NCBI GenBank assembly: GCA_910585615.1
Contig: CAJUFO010000039.1
Location: 13,706 to 30,430 of the forward strand
Direction: 5' to 3'
Source: an uncultured Acetatifactor sp.
Lineage (GTDB): Bacteria; Bacillota; Clostridia; Lachnospirales; Lachnospiraceae
Length of the DNA: 16,725 nucleotides
This document shows, one piece after another, positions 1-8,472 of the stretch (positions within the stretch are counted from its first letter, which is position 1; each line of letters starts with the position of its first letter). Both the position numbers and the translations under genes were made by a program. A model generated the notes under the pieces. It was not told the origin of the DNA, did not search any database, and worked only from the letters and a program-made list of their open reading frames with translations.

Positions 1-2
1 CT

Positions 3-3000
3 GCAGAAGGAGAAGGAGGCTCGGGCGAGGCTTCCGGAGATGAGGGGAACCAACTTGGAGGCTCTGTAGAAGGAGAAGGAGAAGGAAGCTCGGGCGAGGC
101 TTCTGAAAGTGCAGGGAATGAGCCGGGAGATTCTGCGGAGGGAGAAGGCGCAGAGGAGAAGCCCGGGAAGGAGGACTCGGACAGCTCCTCTTTGGATGAG
201 GGAAGCGCGGACGGGACTTCCGGATCAGGGGAGGCCTCCGACAAGCCCTCTGCAGACATGACGCTGCCGGATGGCCCGGAGGGCGATGCCGCCATGGACG
301 GGGCGCTGCCGGAGGGACTGCCCGGGGACGGCGGGCTGTCTGGCGCATTATCGGCAGAAAAGGCATCGGCCGCGGACAGCAAGGGCGTGGCGTATGAGAC
401 TGTAGGGGACTATGCATACAACATATATGCCAACGGACAGCCTCTGCTGCTCGTGGCCGGAGAGCAGGCCGGTTATGCAAAGCTGTATGTGGATTCCAAT
501 AGAAACGGTATCGGCGAGGATGAGGAGGAAATCACGTCCTTCCAGGGAGACGGACAGCCAAACGGAATTCCCTATTCGGAGCAAAGCGGCTATTTCCTGG
601 CGAACTCGTCCATCTACGGCGGTGCGAAGGAGGGGACATGCCAATATGACACTTATGTCATGCTCGCCGGATCATCCTTTGAGCCAGATACCGAGAATCC
701 TACCTACACCGTCTGGGGGATTTATGGCGGGAATGCGGGAGGAACCCTGACAGGCAGCACGAATGTGACTCTATCCGGCGGCAATGTAAGGAACATATAT
801 GGAGGCAATCAGGAGGGAGTTTTAACCGGGGATACCCATGTAGCCATATCTGGCGGCACTGTCCAATATGTCCTGGGGGGCGGGCGCAGCGGCCAGGTCA
901 ACGGAAACACATCGATATGGGTTACAGGCGGATCTGTGGCCAATGGCATATGTGGCGGCCTCGCCGAGGGGACGCTAGGAGGCAATACCAGCATTCACAT
1001 AGAGAATGCCCAGGTGGAATCCGTATACGGCGGCAATGAATACTCCGGAATGGTAGGCGGCAATACGGAGCTGTTCTTTGGCGATGGCGCGGTGGTGAAC
1101 GGGTGGACTTATGGCGGCGGAGCGGGAAGGAATGCCGACATCTCCACAGAAGTGGCCGGGAGCACGAACATCACCATCGATGGCGGACGATTTCTTCATA
1201 ACATCTATGGAGGCGGAGGCTGGCGAGGCGCGAAAGTGGGCAGCAGCAATATTACGGTCAATGGCGGAGATTTGGCAGGTGTGTGGGTCTACGGAGGCGG
1301 AGAAGAGGCCTCCGAAGTGACAGGTACGGCCTCCATCGCTATACAGGGAGGCACGGTGGGGACAGTCTGCGCTTCCGGAGCCGGATTCAACAATACGGAA
1401 GCGGTCGTTGGGGCAGCGGACATCCGGCTTTTGGGAGGTACAGTGGGCGGTTTCCGGGCTCTGGACAACGACAGGCTGTCCATTCAGGGGGATCTGTCCG
1501 TCATGGTGTCAGGGGACAGCTTTGCCAATATGGGGCTCTATTTTGGCGAATCCGGCTACAAGGCGTTCCGGACAGTCTCTGTGACGCTGAAAGACGGAAA
1601 GGCGGCCAGCCTGCGAATCGCCTCTAAGGTAGAGGATAAGCTGGAGATCACCTTTGAAAATGCGTCCGTGGGCTCCCTGGAACTGGCGGAGGGGGTACTG
1701 GCGGATGCCCGGGAGTCCACCCTGTCCTACATCGGCTGCGGCAGCGGAGCGGGCGGCTGGGGAACCTGGGGCGGAGACTTCATTGGGCCGAACAGCTTCA
1801 TAGCGGGGGACAATCCGCTCCTGTGGGGCTCCCGCCTGAATAAAAACCGGTTCAAGCAGGTGACTTTCCGGGACAGCTACGTGGATTATTATGACGATTC
1901 TACTGTAGGCAATGAGAATGGGCCGACTGCCTGTGCGCAGAAGCTGGTGCTGGACGGAGGGGCGCTTCGGCTGACCGGGAGCATGCTGACCTATATGCCG
2001 CAGACGGAGCTGCTGCATGAACCGCTGCTGATTCGCAGCAGCAGCAACTGGGCGGGCATCCATTTCCGGGAGAACCCCACGGGCCAGGCGCGGATACAGT
2101 GGATGGCTACCGACGGAACCGAGACTCCCGAATCTGTGGGGTGGGGCCTGGCGGAGACGCCAAAGGATGGGCCGGAGGAGCTCTTCCTCCCGGCGGCAGA
2201 GGGCTATGCGGTGGTATATGAAATGGCCCACCGCGGCGGTTCCGATGGGAATATATGGGACGGAAGGCTCTGGAAGACCGACCTGACGGAAAACCTCTGC
2301 AGATGCCAGGTGATAAGCTCCTCGCTGAAGGAGACAGTGTTCCCGCTGACGGAAAGCGGCGGGGCTACAGTGACGCTGGAGGATGTCAGAGAAGGAAGCG
2401 CCGCTGGCTCTCAAAATTGTCCTATATTCACCCATAGGGACACTGCCTCTGTGTTCACCTATACCCTGTTGGAGGAAGGGACAACCGCCCCGGGGGCAGC
2501 GCTGGAGGGGAACAGCCTTACAGCGGAGGGCCCCGGCACGGCGCATGTGGAAATAAGACAGGAACTAAACGGGAAAACGAATGCTTATGATGCTTTCGTG
2601 GACTTCATCAGGGTTCCGGAAAAAGATTGCTATATCTTCGCCCAGGGCATGACGGAAGATATCTCCTTCGCTTTGGAAGGAGCTGCCTTCAACGAGAATC
2701 GTTCCTATATATGGAACCAGTCGGATCAGCCCCAGCACGGCTACGTGGACTGGAATATGTATACAAAGACCCTGGAGGACAGCGCTCTGCGCTTCGATTT
2801 CAGCAGGGAATATTACAATGGACTGCCTGTAGGGGAGTACAGCTTTCAGGCGACAGCCTATTTCCAATCCGGAAGCGGCCGGGAGAGACTGTATGCCTAC
2901 GAGTTCACCATAAAAATCGTCCTTCCTACGGAGGTGGAGAATCCTGACATCCGGCTATCGGAGAGCCGGTTCCACTATGACGGGACGGCGAAGGAGCCTT

Positions 3001-5276
3001 CGGTGGTGGTGATGGATGGGGACACGGTGATTCCGGAGACGGAATATACTGTCACCTATCAGAACAATGTCAACGTGGGCACGGCCACCGTCACCGTCGC
3101 CAACAAGCCTGGAGGCTTCTATATAGTGGGCGAGGCAAGCGCGACCTTCCACATCGTGAACGAATACCAGCCGGAGAAGGGCCGGGACTATCTCACGGCT
3201 CTGAACGAGCACGGCTGGACGAAAGACGATTTTGTAGTATCCGCCGGGAAGGGCCGTCTGCTCTCCCTGGGAAACACGGCGTCGGACGACTGGACAGAGC
3301 AGCTGCGGCGGACGGAGGAGACGGGAGAGGGCTCCCTGACCTTCTATGTAAAAGATAAGGCGACCGGGCGCATCTCCCTGGCGGTCACGGAAACCTACCG
3401 GATTGACCGGACAGCGCCGGAGACCTTCGACATCCGCTTCAACGGGACTTCCGTCAGGAGGCTGCCCGCGGACGTCGCTTTCGGACTGTTCTCCCGAAAG
3501 GGAATCGACGTCACCCTTCTGGCGGAGGATGCCCTGAGCGGCATAGGCAGCATCGCCTACTACCAGTCAGGGAGCATATTGACCCAGGCGGAGCTGCTGG
3601 AAGTAAAAGGCTGGACGCCCGGGAACCGCTTCACGGTTGCGCCCGGAGATGGAAGACGCATTGTAGTCTACGTCAAGGCCACGGATTTGGCGGGGAATGA
3701 GGTGTATTATGCATCCCGGGGCGTGGTGTTCGACCTGACGCAGCCTGTAATCGCAGGGGTAAAGCCGGGCGGTACATACTATACCACCCAGACTGCGGAG
3801 GTGACGGATCGGAATCTGGCTTCCGTGGCCCTGAACGGGGAGACGGCCTCCGGCAGCCTGACGCTTCCGGGGAACAGGGAGGCGGTCTATGTCATAAAGG
3901 CCACGGATCTGGCGGGGAACGAGACCCTGGCCACAGTGACCATGAAGCCCATCAGCGTCTTGGCCCAGGCCATAGAGGGCCTGACGGAGGGGAATGCCAC
4001 ATCCGCCCACAGGGAAGTCCTGGAATCCGTCCGGGCCGTGGAGGCAGACTGCGCCAGCGCCACCCGGGAGGAAAAGGAGGAGCTGCAGGAAATCCTGGAC
4101 ACCTGCCACAGGCTCCTGGACAGGATCGACACGGCGCAGGGGGAGCTGGCGGATGTGGAGGGCACAGTGGAGGGGATATCCAAAGACACCGTGCAGCTCA
4201 CAGACCGGGAGGCCCTGGAGAAGGCTAGAGAGGAGCTGGAAGCCCTGCTGGACGAATACGGCGGGAACTACACGGAAGCCGAGAGACAGGCCATTGAGGC
4301 AGACCTGGACCGCATCGCCGGGGCCCTGGAGAGCATCGGGAAGGTGCTGGAGGCAACGGAGCTGATTGCGGAGCTGCCTCGGCCCGAGGACGTGAGCCCG
4401 GACGATATGGACGCGGACAGCGCCGCGGCACAGGCAAAAGCGGCTCTGGAGTCCCTGACGGAGCATGAGAGATCCCTGGTGGATGCCGGGAAGCTGGAGA
4501 AGGTTCTTACCGCCCTGACGGATTACAAAATCCTGGAGGGCGATGGGAGCCAGTGGATTCAGGAGACAGAAGGGAGCATCGCCTTCCGGGTGAACGGGGC
4601 GGTGGAGAAGTTCACGGGGCTGTTGGCAGACGGAGAGCCGTTGGATGCGAAGCACTATACAGTGAAGTCCGGCAGCACCATTGTTACCCTGGAGGAAAGC
4701 TATCTGGACACCCTGCCGGTAGGGTCCCACAGCCTGACCTTCCTCTATCTGGACGGCCAGGTTTCCGGTGAATTCGAAGTCCAGGCCAAGGACGGCCCTG
4801 ACAATCCGGACAATCCAGGCGAGACCGCGCTGCCGGACAGCCCGGACAGGCCGGACGGCCCGGGTGAGACCACGCCGCCGGACGGCCCCGACAAGCCTGA
4901 TGGCCCAGGCGAGACCACGCCGCCGGACGGCCCCGACAAGCCTGATGGCCCGGGCGAGACCACGCCGCCGGAGGGCCCCGACAGACCGGGTGGCCCAGGC
5001 GAGACCACGCCGCCGGACGGCCCCGACAGACCGGGTGGCCCAGGCGAGACCACGCCGCCGGACGGCCCCGGCACGCCTGATGGTTCCGGCAGGCCCTCTG
5101 GCCCGGCCGCGTCCGGGAGCCAGGGCGACAGCGCCATGTCCGGCGCTCCGCGCAGCCCCCAGACAGGGGACAGCACGCCGCCTTTTGCCGCGCTTGCCTG
5201 TACATCGGGAGCTTTGCTGGCGGCTATGGCCTTATGGCGATTCATGGGACGGAAAAGGCGTGAGGACAGGTTGTAG
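3..5276 (+). CDS. Giant cell-wall-anchored surface protein (5' end outside window)
   Basis: The frame is open from the left edge (first full codon at base 3) to TAG at 5274-5276, so the true start lies upstream. Residues here are counted from the TTG at 192, used only as a ruler. Order: an acidic Gly/Glu/Ser-rich stretch; an EF-hand-like loop at 101-112 (DSNRNGIGEDEE); Gly-rich repeats with YGG and ISGG motifs at 174-422, probably a beta-helix; an MBG/Ig-like domain around 915-990 (YDGTAKEP); Ig-like modules with two copies of KATDLAGNE; a charged helical FIVAR-like stalk at about 1256-1448; a CBM_X2-like domain at about 1460-1532; proline-rich repeats; and SPQTGD at 1655-1660 followed by a hydrophobic segment and RKRRED. 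Family knowledge says such proteins are exported and linked to peptidoglycan by sortase. Adhesion or glycan binding is an inference. No sortase gene is in the window. Confidence 0.93.
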   Translation, partial: AEGEGGSGEASGDEGNQLGGSVEGEGEGSSGEASESAGNEPGDSAEGEGAEEKPGKEDSDSSSLDEGSADGTSGSGEASDKPSADMTLPDGPEGDAAMDGALPEGLPGDGGLSGALSAEKASAADSKGVAYETVGDYAYNIYANGQPLLLVAGEQAGYAKLYVDSNRNGIGEDEEEITSFQGDGQPNGIPYSEQSGYFLANSSIYGGAKEGTCQYDTYVMLAGSSFEPDTENPTYTVWGIYGGNAGGTLTGSTNVTLSGGNVRNIYGGNQEGVLTGDTHVAISGGTVQYVLGGGRSGQVNGNTSIWVTGGSVANGICGGLAEGTLGGNTSIHIENAQVESVYGGNEYSGMVGGNTELFFGDGAVVNGWTYGGGAGRNADISTEVAGSTNITIDGGRFLHNIYGGGGWRGAKVGSSNITVNGGDLAGVWVYGGGEEASEVTGTASIAIQGGTVGTVCASGAGFNNTEAVVGAADIRLLGGTVGGFRALDNDRLSIQGDLSVMVSGDSFANMGLYFGESGYKAFRTVSVTLKDGKAASLRIASKVEDKLEITFENASVGSLELAEGVLADARESTLSYIGCGSGAGGWGTWGGDFIGPNSFIAGDNPLLWGSRLNKNRFKQVTFRDSYVDYYDDSTVGNENGPTACAQKLVLDGGALRLTGSMLTYMPQTELLHEPLLIRSSSNWAGIHFRENPTGQARIQWMATDGTETPESVGWGLAETPKDGPEELFLPAAEGYAVVYEMAHRGGSDGNIWDGRLWKTDLTENLCRCQVISSSLKETVFPLTESGGATVTLEDVREGSAAGSQNCPIFTHRDTASVFTYTLLEEGTTAPGAALEGNSLTAEGPGTAHVEIRQELNGKTNAYDAFVDFIRVPEKDCYIFAQGMTEDISFALEGAAFNENRSYIWNQSDQPQHGYVDWNMYTKTLEDSALRFDFSREYYNGLPVGEYSFQATAYFQSGSGRERLYAYEFTIKIVLPTEVENPDIRLSESRFHYDGTAKEPSVVVMDGDTVIPETEYTVTYQNNVNVGTATVTVANKPGGFYIVGEASATFHIVNEYQPEKGRDYLTALNEHGWTKDDFVVSAGKGRLLSLGNTASDDWTEQLRRTEETGEGSLTFYVKDKATGRISLAVTETYRIDRTAPETFDIRFNGTSVRRLPADVAFGLFSRKGIDVTLLAEDALSGIGSIAYYQSGSILTQAELLEVKGWTPGNRFTVAPGDGRRIVVYVKATDLAGNEVYYASRGVVFDLTQPVIAGVKPGGTYYTTQTAEVTDRNLASVALNGETASGSLTLPGNREAVYVIKATDLAGNETLATVTMKPISVLAQAIEGLTEGNATSAHREVLESVRAVEADCASATREEKEELQEILDTCHRLLDRIDTAQGELADVEGTVEGISKDTVQLTDREALEKAREELEALLDEYGGNYTEAERQAIEADLDRIAGALESIGKVLEATELIAELPRPEDVSPDDMDADSAAAQAKAALESLTEHERSLVDAGKLEKVLTALTDYKILEGDGSQWIQETEGSIAFRVNGAVEKFTGLLADGEPLDAKHYTVKSGSTIVTLEESYLDTLPVGSHSLTFLYLDGQVSGEFEVQAKDGPDNPDNPGETALPDSPDRPDGPGETTPPDGPDKPDGPGETTPPDGPDKPDGPGETTPPEGPDRPGGPGETTPPDGPDRPGGPGETTPPDGPGTPDGSGRPSGPAASGSQGDSAMSGAPRSPQTGDSTPPFAALACTSGALLAAMALWRFMGRKRREDRL
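6..104 (+). repeat. Acidic Gly/Glu/Ser coding repeat at left edge
   Basis: Two near-identical decapeptides are encoded here, EGEGGSGEAS (6-35) and EGEGSSGEAS (75-104), about 69 nt apart. Further EGEG-like pieces follow to about base 160. They sit in the reading frame of the surface protein and may be the tail of a longer array outside the window. The composition suggests a disordered linker. Confidence 0.7.
711..1456 (+). repeat. Degenerate Gly-rich beta-helix-like protein repeats
   Basis: About eight or nine degenerate units of roughly 26-30 residues each carry a G-N/S-T-x-I-x-I-x-GG strand followed by an IYGG/VYGG turn, for example STNVTLSGGNVRNIYGG. Regular GG turns with alternating hydrophobic residues suit a right-handed beta-helix or beta-roll. 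The repeats have diverged at DNA level, so this is an old structural repeat and not a recent expansion. Confidence 0.75.
4818..5087 (+). repeat. Six 45-nt in-frame tandem repeats (Pro-rich wall spanner)
   Basis: Six consecutive 45-nt units begin at 4818, 4863, 4908, 4953, 4998 and 5043, each encoding a variant of GETTPPDGPDKPDGP. The middle units are nearly identical in DNA, which points to recent duplication or conversion. The first (GETALPDSPDRPDGP) and last (GETTPPDGPGTPDGS) have drifted. Extended Pro/Gly/Asp segments before sorting signals usually cross the peptidoglycan layer. Copy number may vary between strains. Confidence 0.92.
5154..5273 (+). other. Cell-wall sorting signal (SPQTGD, TM segment, basic tail)
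   Basis: SPQTGD is encoded at 5154-5171 and is followed by a hydrophobic stretch (AALACTSGALLAAMALW) and a positive tail (GRKRREDRL). This is the three-part layout of an LPXTG-type signal, with Ser instead of Leu at the first position. By family precedent a sortase would cut between Thr and Gly. Confidence 0.88.
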
Positions 5277-5458
5277 AAATTCGATTGCCTGCGGATTCGT
5301 GTATAGCATGGAGGAAATGTGCATAGAACATGACAGAGCTGTCAGCTATGGCAGTTCTGCCAGCAGTGTAATAAATCTTAAAGGAGAAGCGGTGCTCCGC
5401 AGAAGATAGGTCAGAAATAGTAAATACTGAAAAATGGTGCAAACTGGAAGTAAAATCA

Positions 5459-5487
5459 GTAAAAGGGTCGTTTATCGGCCCTTTTAC
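5459..5487. terminator. Hairpin between surface gene and transposase relic
   Basis: A perfect 9-bp inverted repeat (GTAAAAGGG / CCCTTTTAC) with an 11-nt loop lies 182 nt after the surface gene stop. It overlaps the stop codon of the minus-strand transposase relic (5484-5486). It could end transcripts from both sides, although neither side has a strong U-tract, and it may have been the transposon's own terminator. Bases 5277-5458 hold no convincing gene or RNA. Confidence 0.55.
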
Positions 5488-5989
5488 AGCATTATATCGA
5501 GTAGTTTAAAATGGACTTTAACTGTGTCTCTGATAGAAAATAATTTGACATACTTGTTTTCCGCTTTTACGACCCTGAAGTTTTTTAAGAAATCAAATAT
5601 GTCCGAAGTGGAATATTTGTTTTCCAGAACATGGAATTGCAGGATGCACTCCAGGAGGACAGCGATGTAGCAGACCAGGAAATGACCCTTGATCGAATCT
5701 TCTCATCCTCCCTGTCGATCTCAAAGAAAAAGTTGGTGCAGTCGAAGTATGTCTTGTCAGTGGAGATGCCGTAGACTGCACTGGTCTGCGCCGTGAAGAG
5801 CTCAGCAATCTTTTCATAGTTTGCCCCTAAGAAGGAAAGGCCGTCAAGGAGCTGGTCATAAGAATAATTGCAGGGATGGAAGAGGCTGGGGAGGACTTCA
5901 TGGAATGTCCTGAGTTTGCTGCAGGGGTTTACGCTCCTGGCATAGGCCAGGGATGAGAGGAGCTCATAAATGTCGAACTGGAAATCACC
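5484..5989 (-). pseudogene. Transposase relic, IS1634/IS4-superfamily type
   Basis: Translating the minus strand from 5989 gives a run with no start codon that contains IYELLSSLAYARSVNPCSK, then GISTDKTYFDCTNFFFEIDRE. The Asp of TYFDCTN matches the first catalytic-Asp region of these transposases. Near 5700 the frame changes, and a second frame carries the C-terminal signature IKGHFLVCYIAVLLE and ends at TAA 5484-5486. The N-terminus and the central catalytic part are therefore missing and the halves are in different frames, so it cannot make an active enzyme. The family is recognised from these conserved blocks by memory. The relic begins 6 nt beyond the stop of the lipoprotein gene. No terminal inverted repeats or target duplications were found. 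Confidence 0.82.
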
Positions 5990-5995
5990 TTATTA

Positions 5996-8281
5996 TCAGG
6001 GGCTTCCGCCCTCTTCCAGATATAGCCCCACCCGGCTCTCCAGATGATCGATTACCATTTCCTCTGTAATGGTATCGGAAAAATACTGCTCCAGTTCTTC
6101 GGACATAATGTTCATCAGTTCCATCGGAAAATATCTCAAGGGTCTTGCTTTATCGACCATATCCAGTAGTGCCGTCCTATCCTGTTCTATATTCAGGTCA
6201 TCGCCCAGTACAATCCGACCGAAGCCATGCGTATCAACTACGGTGTCTTCAGTCATGGCAGCAATCTGCTCTTCCAGTACATCCTTTCGCACGCTTAACC
6301 CATAATTTAAATCTCTCGATGCCTGAATCTGTCCCTCATAGGAGAGGCATACGCTGATAAAAGCAATTGCGGCCTCCTTTTCCTCCTCTGTAGCCGTCCT
6401 GCGGATCGCCAACGGATTGCTACCGCTTTCCATAAAGTGGGCTGCGCCATTCTTTGTTGGATACCCGATATAATTGGCATTCTCTCCATAACAAATGCGA
6501 TATGCAGCAAAATCCTCAGGCTTACTGATGGTCAACTCATTGCAAAGAACCTTCCCTTCCAACAGGGAGGTGCCAGGGCTTACCCCTTCCTCGCGGACAC
6601 AATATTTTTTTGCAAGTTCCAGAGCCCTGCGGAAATCGCTGCTGTCAAAATTCAGCGTCCTCGTTTCCGCATCCAGGAGATATGTATCATCAATTCCATG
6701 GCTAAGAAAGCTTGTGATAAAATAGGTTCCGTAATCACCCCCATAAAAATCAAAAATCGCTTCTAGATCCGGCTTGCCCTCAACGCACTGCAAAAATGCA
6801 TCATAATCCCAATCTTTCAGGGTCGAATCCCCGGTGATTAGTGTACGCAGCCGGAAGTCTGTCACGACTCCATATAAGGCTCCATGAATCCTTCCCATGT
6901 CCAGAACGGAAGGGAGCAGCTCTTCCGTGATACCCAACTGCTCCATAATTGCATCCAAAGGTTCCCATTGCTGTTCCTGCTCCTCGAAGCCTGTAAGCAA
7001 AGTATCGATTAGTACCGGGCCCTTTCCCGCAGTCAATTCCGTCAAAAGTGCAGTCTCATCATAATCGCTTTTCAATTCAACATGGTATCTGGGATACCTT
7101 TTGTTGAATTCCACCACCATAGGCCGATAAGACGACATTCTGTAAGGAGGCACCGCTATTGTGATTTCACAGATTTCCACCTCTTCCGTGGTAGGCTTTA
7201 AGCAAAGATAGTTATAATTCTCGTTGTCCTCATAAATCAGTGCAATCTGCCCCTCTTCATCTGCCTGTATAAAGGGCACTCCCAACACTGAGATTCCATG
7301 ATTGCTCCAGCGATATAGAAGCTCTGGATTCTTTCCGGACAGTTCGCTGCGGTACACGCCCTCTTGATCTGCATATAACAGAATCTTTTCATCAAAGAGA
7401 GTAAGGCAATAAACCTCCTTTTCCGCAGTAGCCAACACAATCGGCTGGCTGGTCTCCGCATCCATATATTGCAAGACCAGCCGTACGCTTTGGCTCTCAT
7501 TGTCCGGCTTTGTTTCCCAAAAGGCGACGCGGCCATCATACAGAGAAATCAATCCCTCAATATAACCGTCTTTTGGAACGTATTCCGCCAGAAGCTCTCC
7601 CGTTGGAGAAACGAGCAGATATTGCTGCTCGTCCGTCTGCCGTACTAGGTGAACTGTTCCAGATGAATCTACTGCAAACTTTGAGAAGCTCATGATTGTC
7701 TCTACCTCGGAAGAGCCGCTTCCGTTCAGGAAGTCCAGAGGGAACTCTCTCAATGCCTCATGATGTTCCCCTCTCTCCGTAAGAAAGTACCGACAATCCC
7801 CCTCGCCTGCCTGCGCTTCTATATCGAAGGTTACATAATGATCCGTGCCTGCTGCCAGCCCTATGTCCCATAGCTGATTTTTCAGGTCAAAGCTTTCCGA
7901 ACCCGTTTCCCCTTCGGCAGTCACAAAAGAAAGCTCGTCCCAGCATTCCTCCACGTTTTCAAAAAGATGCTTTTTAAAATGATAAGCCCTGGATTTTCCC
8001 AAAAGGATTTTTTCTCCTCCTCCATTTATGGCGTTCGCTGGATGCTCCACTTGTAGCGGAGTGTTTATTGCCATGGAATAAACATCCTGTGAATTGTCCT
8101 TTCCGGTAGGATTCGAATCTGTAGAAACCTCCAATGCACCAGCCTGCTGATCTGTGTTGCTGGCATCTCCTGTCTCCACCGTGGCCGGGGTGTTTGGTGC
8201 TTCTTTTTTATCTACGCCACATCCACTGAGCTGTAAGGCAAACATGGCTGCTATAAGAATACAAATGGCTATCTTTTTCAT
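5996..8281 (-). CDS. Solute-binding lipoprotein with long N-terminal sensor-like region
   Basis: This 761-residue protein begins at ATG 8279-8281, preceded by GGGAGG four bases upstream. The frame runs on to 8476, but that extension has no signal sequence. The N-terminus is a lipoprotein signal (MKKIAICILIAAMFALQLSG, then C21, lipobox LSGC), so the protein should be lipid-anchored outside the membrane. Residues of about 60-365 are strand-rich with repeated short hydrophobic blocks, perhaps a beta-propeller. From about 370 the sequence resembles an ABC extracellular solute-binding protein (VPPYRMSSYRPMVVEFNKRY, then a DTLLTG-like stretch, and aromatic-rich segments). The ligand is unknown. No permease or ATPase gene is adjacent, so it is an orphan here and could be a sensor or use a remote transporter. 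It lies downstream of the small secreted protein gene and may share its transcript. Confidence 0.88.
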   Translation of the reverse strand: MKKIAICILIAAMFALQLSGCGVDKKEAPNTPATVETGDASNTDQQAGALEVSTDSNPTGKDNSQDVYSMAINTPLQVEHPANAINGGGEKILLGKSRAYHFKKHLFENVEECWDELSFVTAEGETGSESFDLKNQLWDIGLAAGTDHYVTFDIEAQAGEGDCRYFLTERGEHHEALREFPLDFLNGSGSSEVETIMSFSKFAVDSSGTVHLVRQTDEQQYLLVSPTGELLAEYVPKDGYIEGLISLYDGRVAFWETKPDNESQSVRLVLQYMDAETSQPIVLATAEKEVYCLTLFDEKILLYADQEGVYRSELSGKNPELLYRWSNHGISVLGVPFIQADEEGQIALIYEDNENYNYLCLKPTTEEVEICEITIAVPPYRMSSYRPMVVEFNKRYPRYHVELKSDYDETALLTELTAGKGPVLIDTLLTGFEEQEQQWEPLDAIMEQLGITEELLPSVLDMGRIHGALYGVVTDFRLRTLITGDSTLKDWDYDAFLQCVEGKPDLEAIFDFYGGDYGTYFITSFLSHGIDDTYLLDAETRTLNFDSSDFRRALELAKKYCVREEGVSPGTSLLEGKVLCNELTISKPEDFAAYRICYGENANYIGYPTKNGAAHFMESGSNPLAIRRTATEEEKEAAIAFISVCLSYEGQIQASRDLNYGLSVRKDVLEEQIAAMTEDTVVDTHGFGRIVLGDDLNIEQDRTALLDMVDKARPLRYFPMELMNIMSEELEQYFSDTITEEMVIDHLESRVGLYLEEGGSP

Positions 8282-8345
8282 GAAACCTCCCAATCCTTTG
8301 TTTCGTTGTAGTGTCATTCGCTTTCCCGCGCATGATATTGGAAAC

Positions 8346-8382
8346 ACCGGCAGACCCTTTCCTGAATGTTCGGTCTGCCGGT
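8346..8382 (-). terminator. 11-bp hairpin between two minus-strand genes
   Basis: A perfect 11-bp inverted repeat (ACCGGCAGACC / GGTCTGCCGGT) with a 15-nt loop lies in the 191-nt gap between the secreted-protein gene and the lipoprotein gene. No U-tract follows on the minus strand, only GTTTCC. It may be a weak terminator that lowers downstream expression, an RNA-processing site, or a stabiliser of the lipoprotein mRNA 5' end. Confidence 0.5.
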
Positions 8383-8472
8383 TCCCTGTGTTCGGTTGAT
8401 ATTTGCAATGCTTAGCGGTTCTTTTAGCTGTATTGAACCGGATTAGCCATAGAACCAAAATGATTGTGTTGG

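Noticed and set aside
192..194. TTG as the start of the surface protein
   Set aside because: The frame is open through the left edge, encodes the same acidic text upstream, and no ribosome site or signal peptide accompanies this TTG.
1509..2546. 345-residue minus-strand ORF
   Set aside because: Antisense to the surface gene in GC-rich DNA, with low-complexity Arg/Pro/Gln text and no domain.
3567..4730. 387-residue minus-strand ORF
   Set aside because: Antisense shadow of the Ig-like and helical part of the surface gene; composition is rich in Gln/Leu/Arg with no recognisable motif.
4684..5409. Repetitive ORFs on both strands over the proline-rich repeats
   Set aside because: The 45-nt repeat keeps several frames open by chance; only the frame ending in SPQTGD and a membrane segment makes biological sense.
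5242..5442. 66-residue minus-strand ORF after the surface gene
   Set aside because: No ribosome site, overlaps the surface gene end, and the sequence matches nothing I recognise.
5593..5817. 74-residue minus-strand ORF in the transposase relic
   Set aside because: It is the wrong frame of the relic; the recognisable transposase text is in the other two frames.
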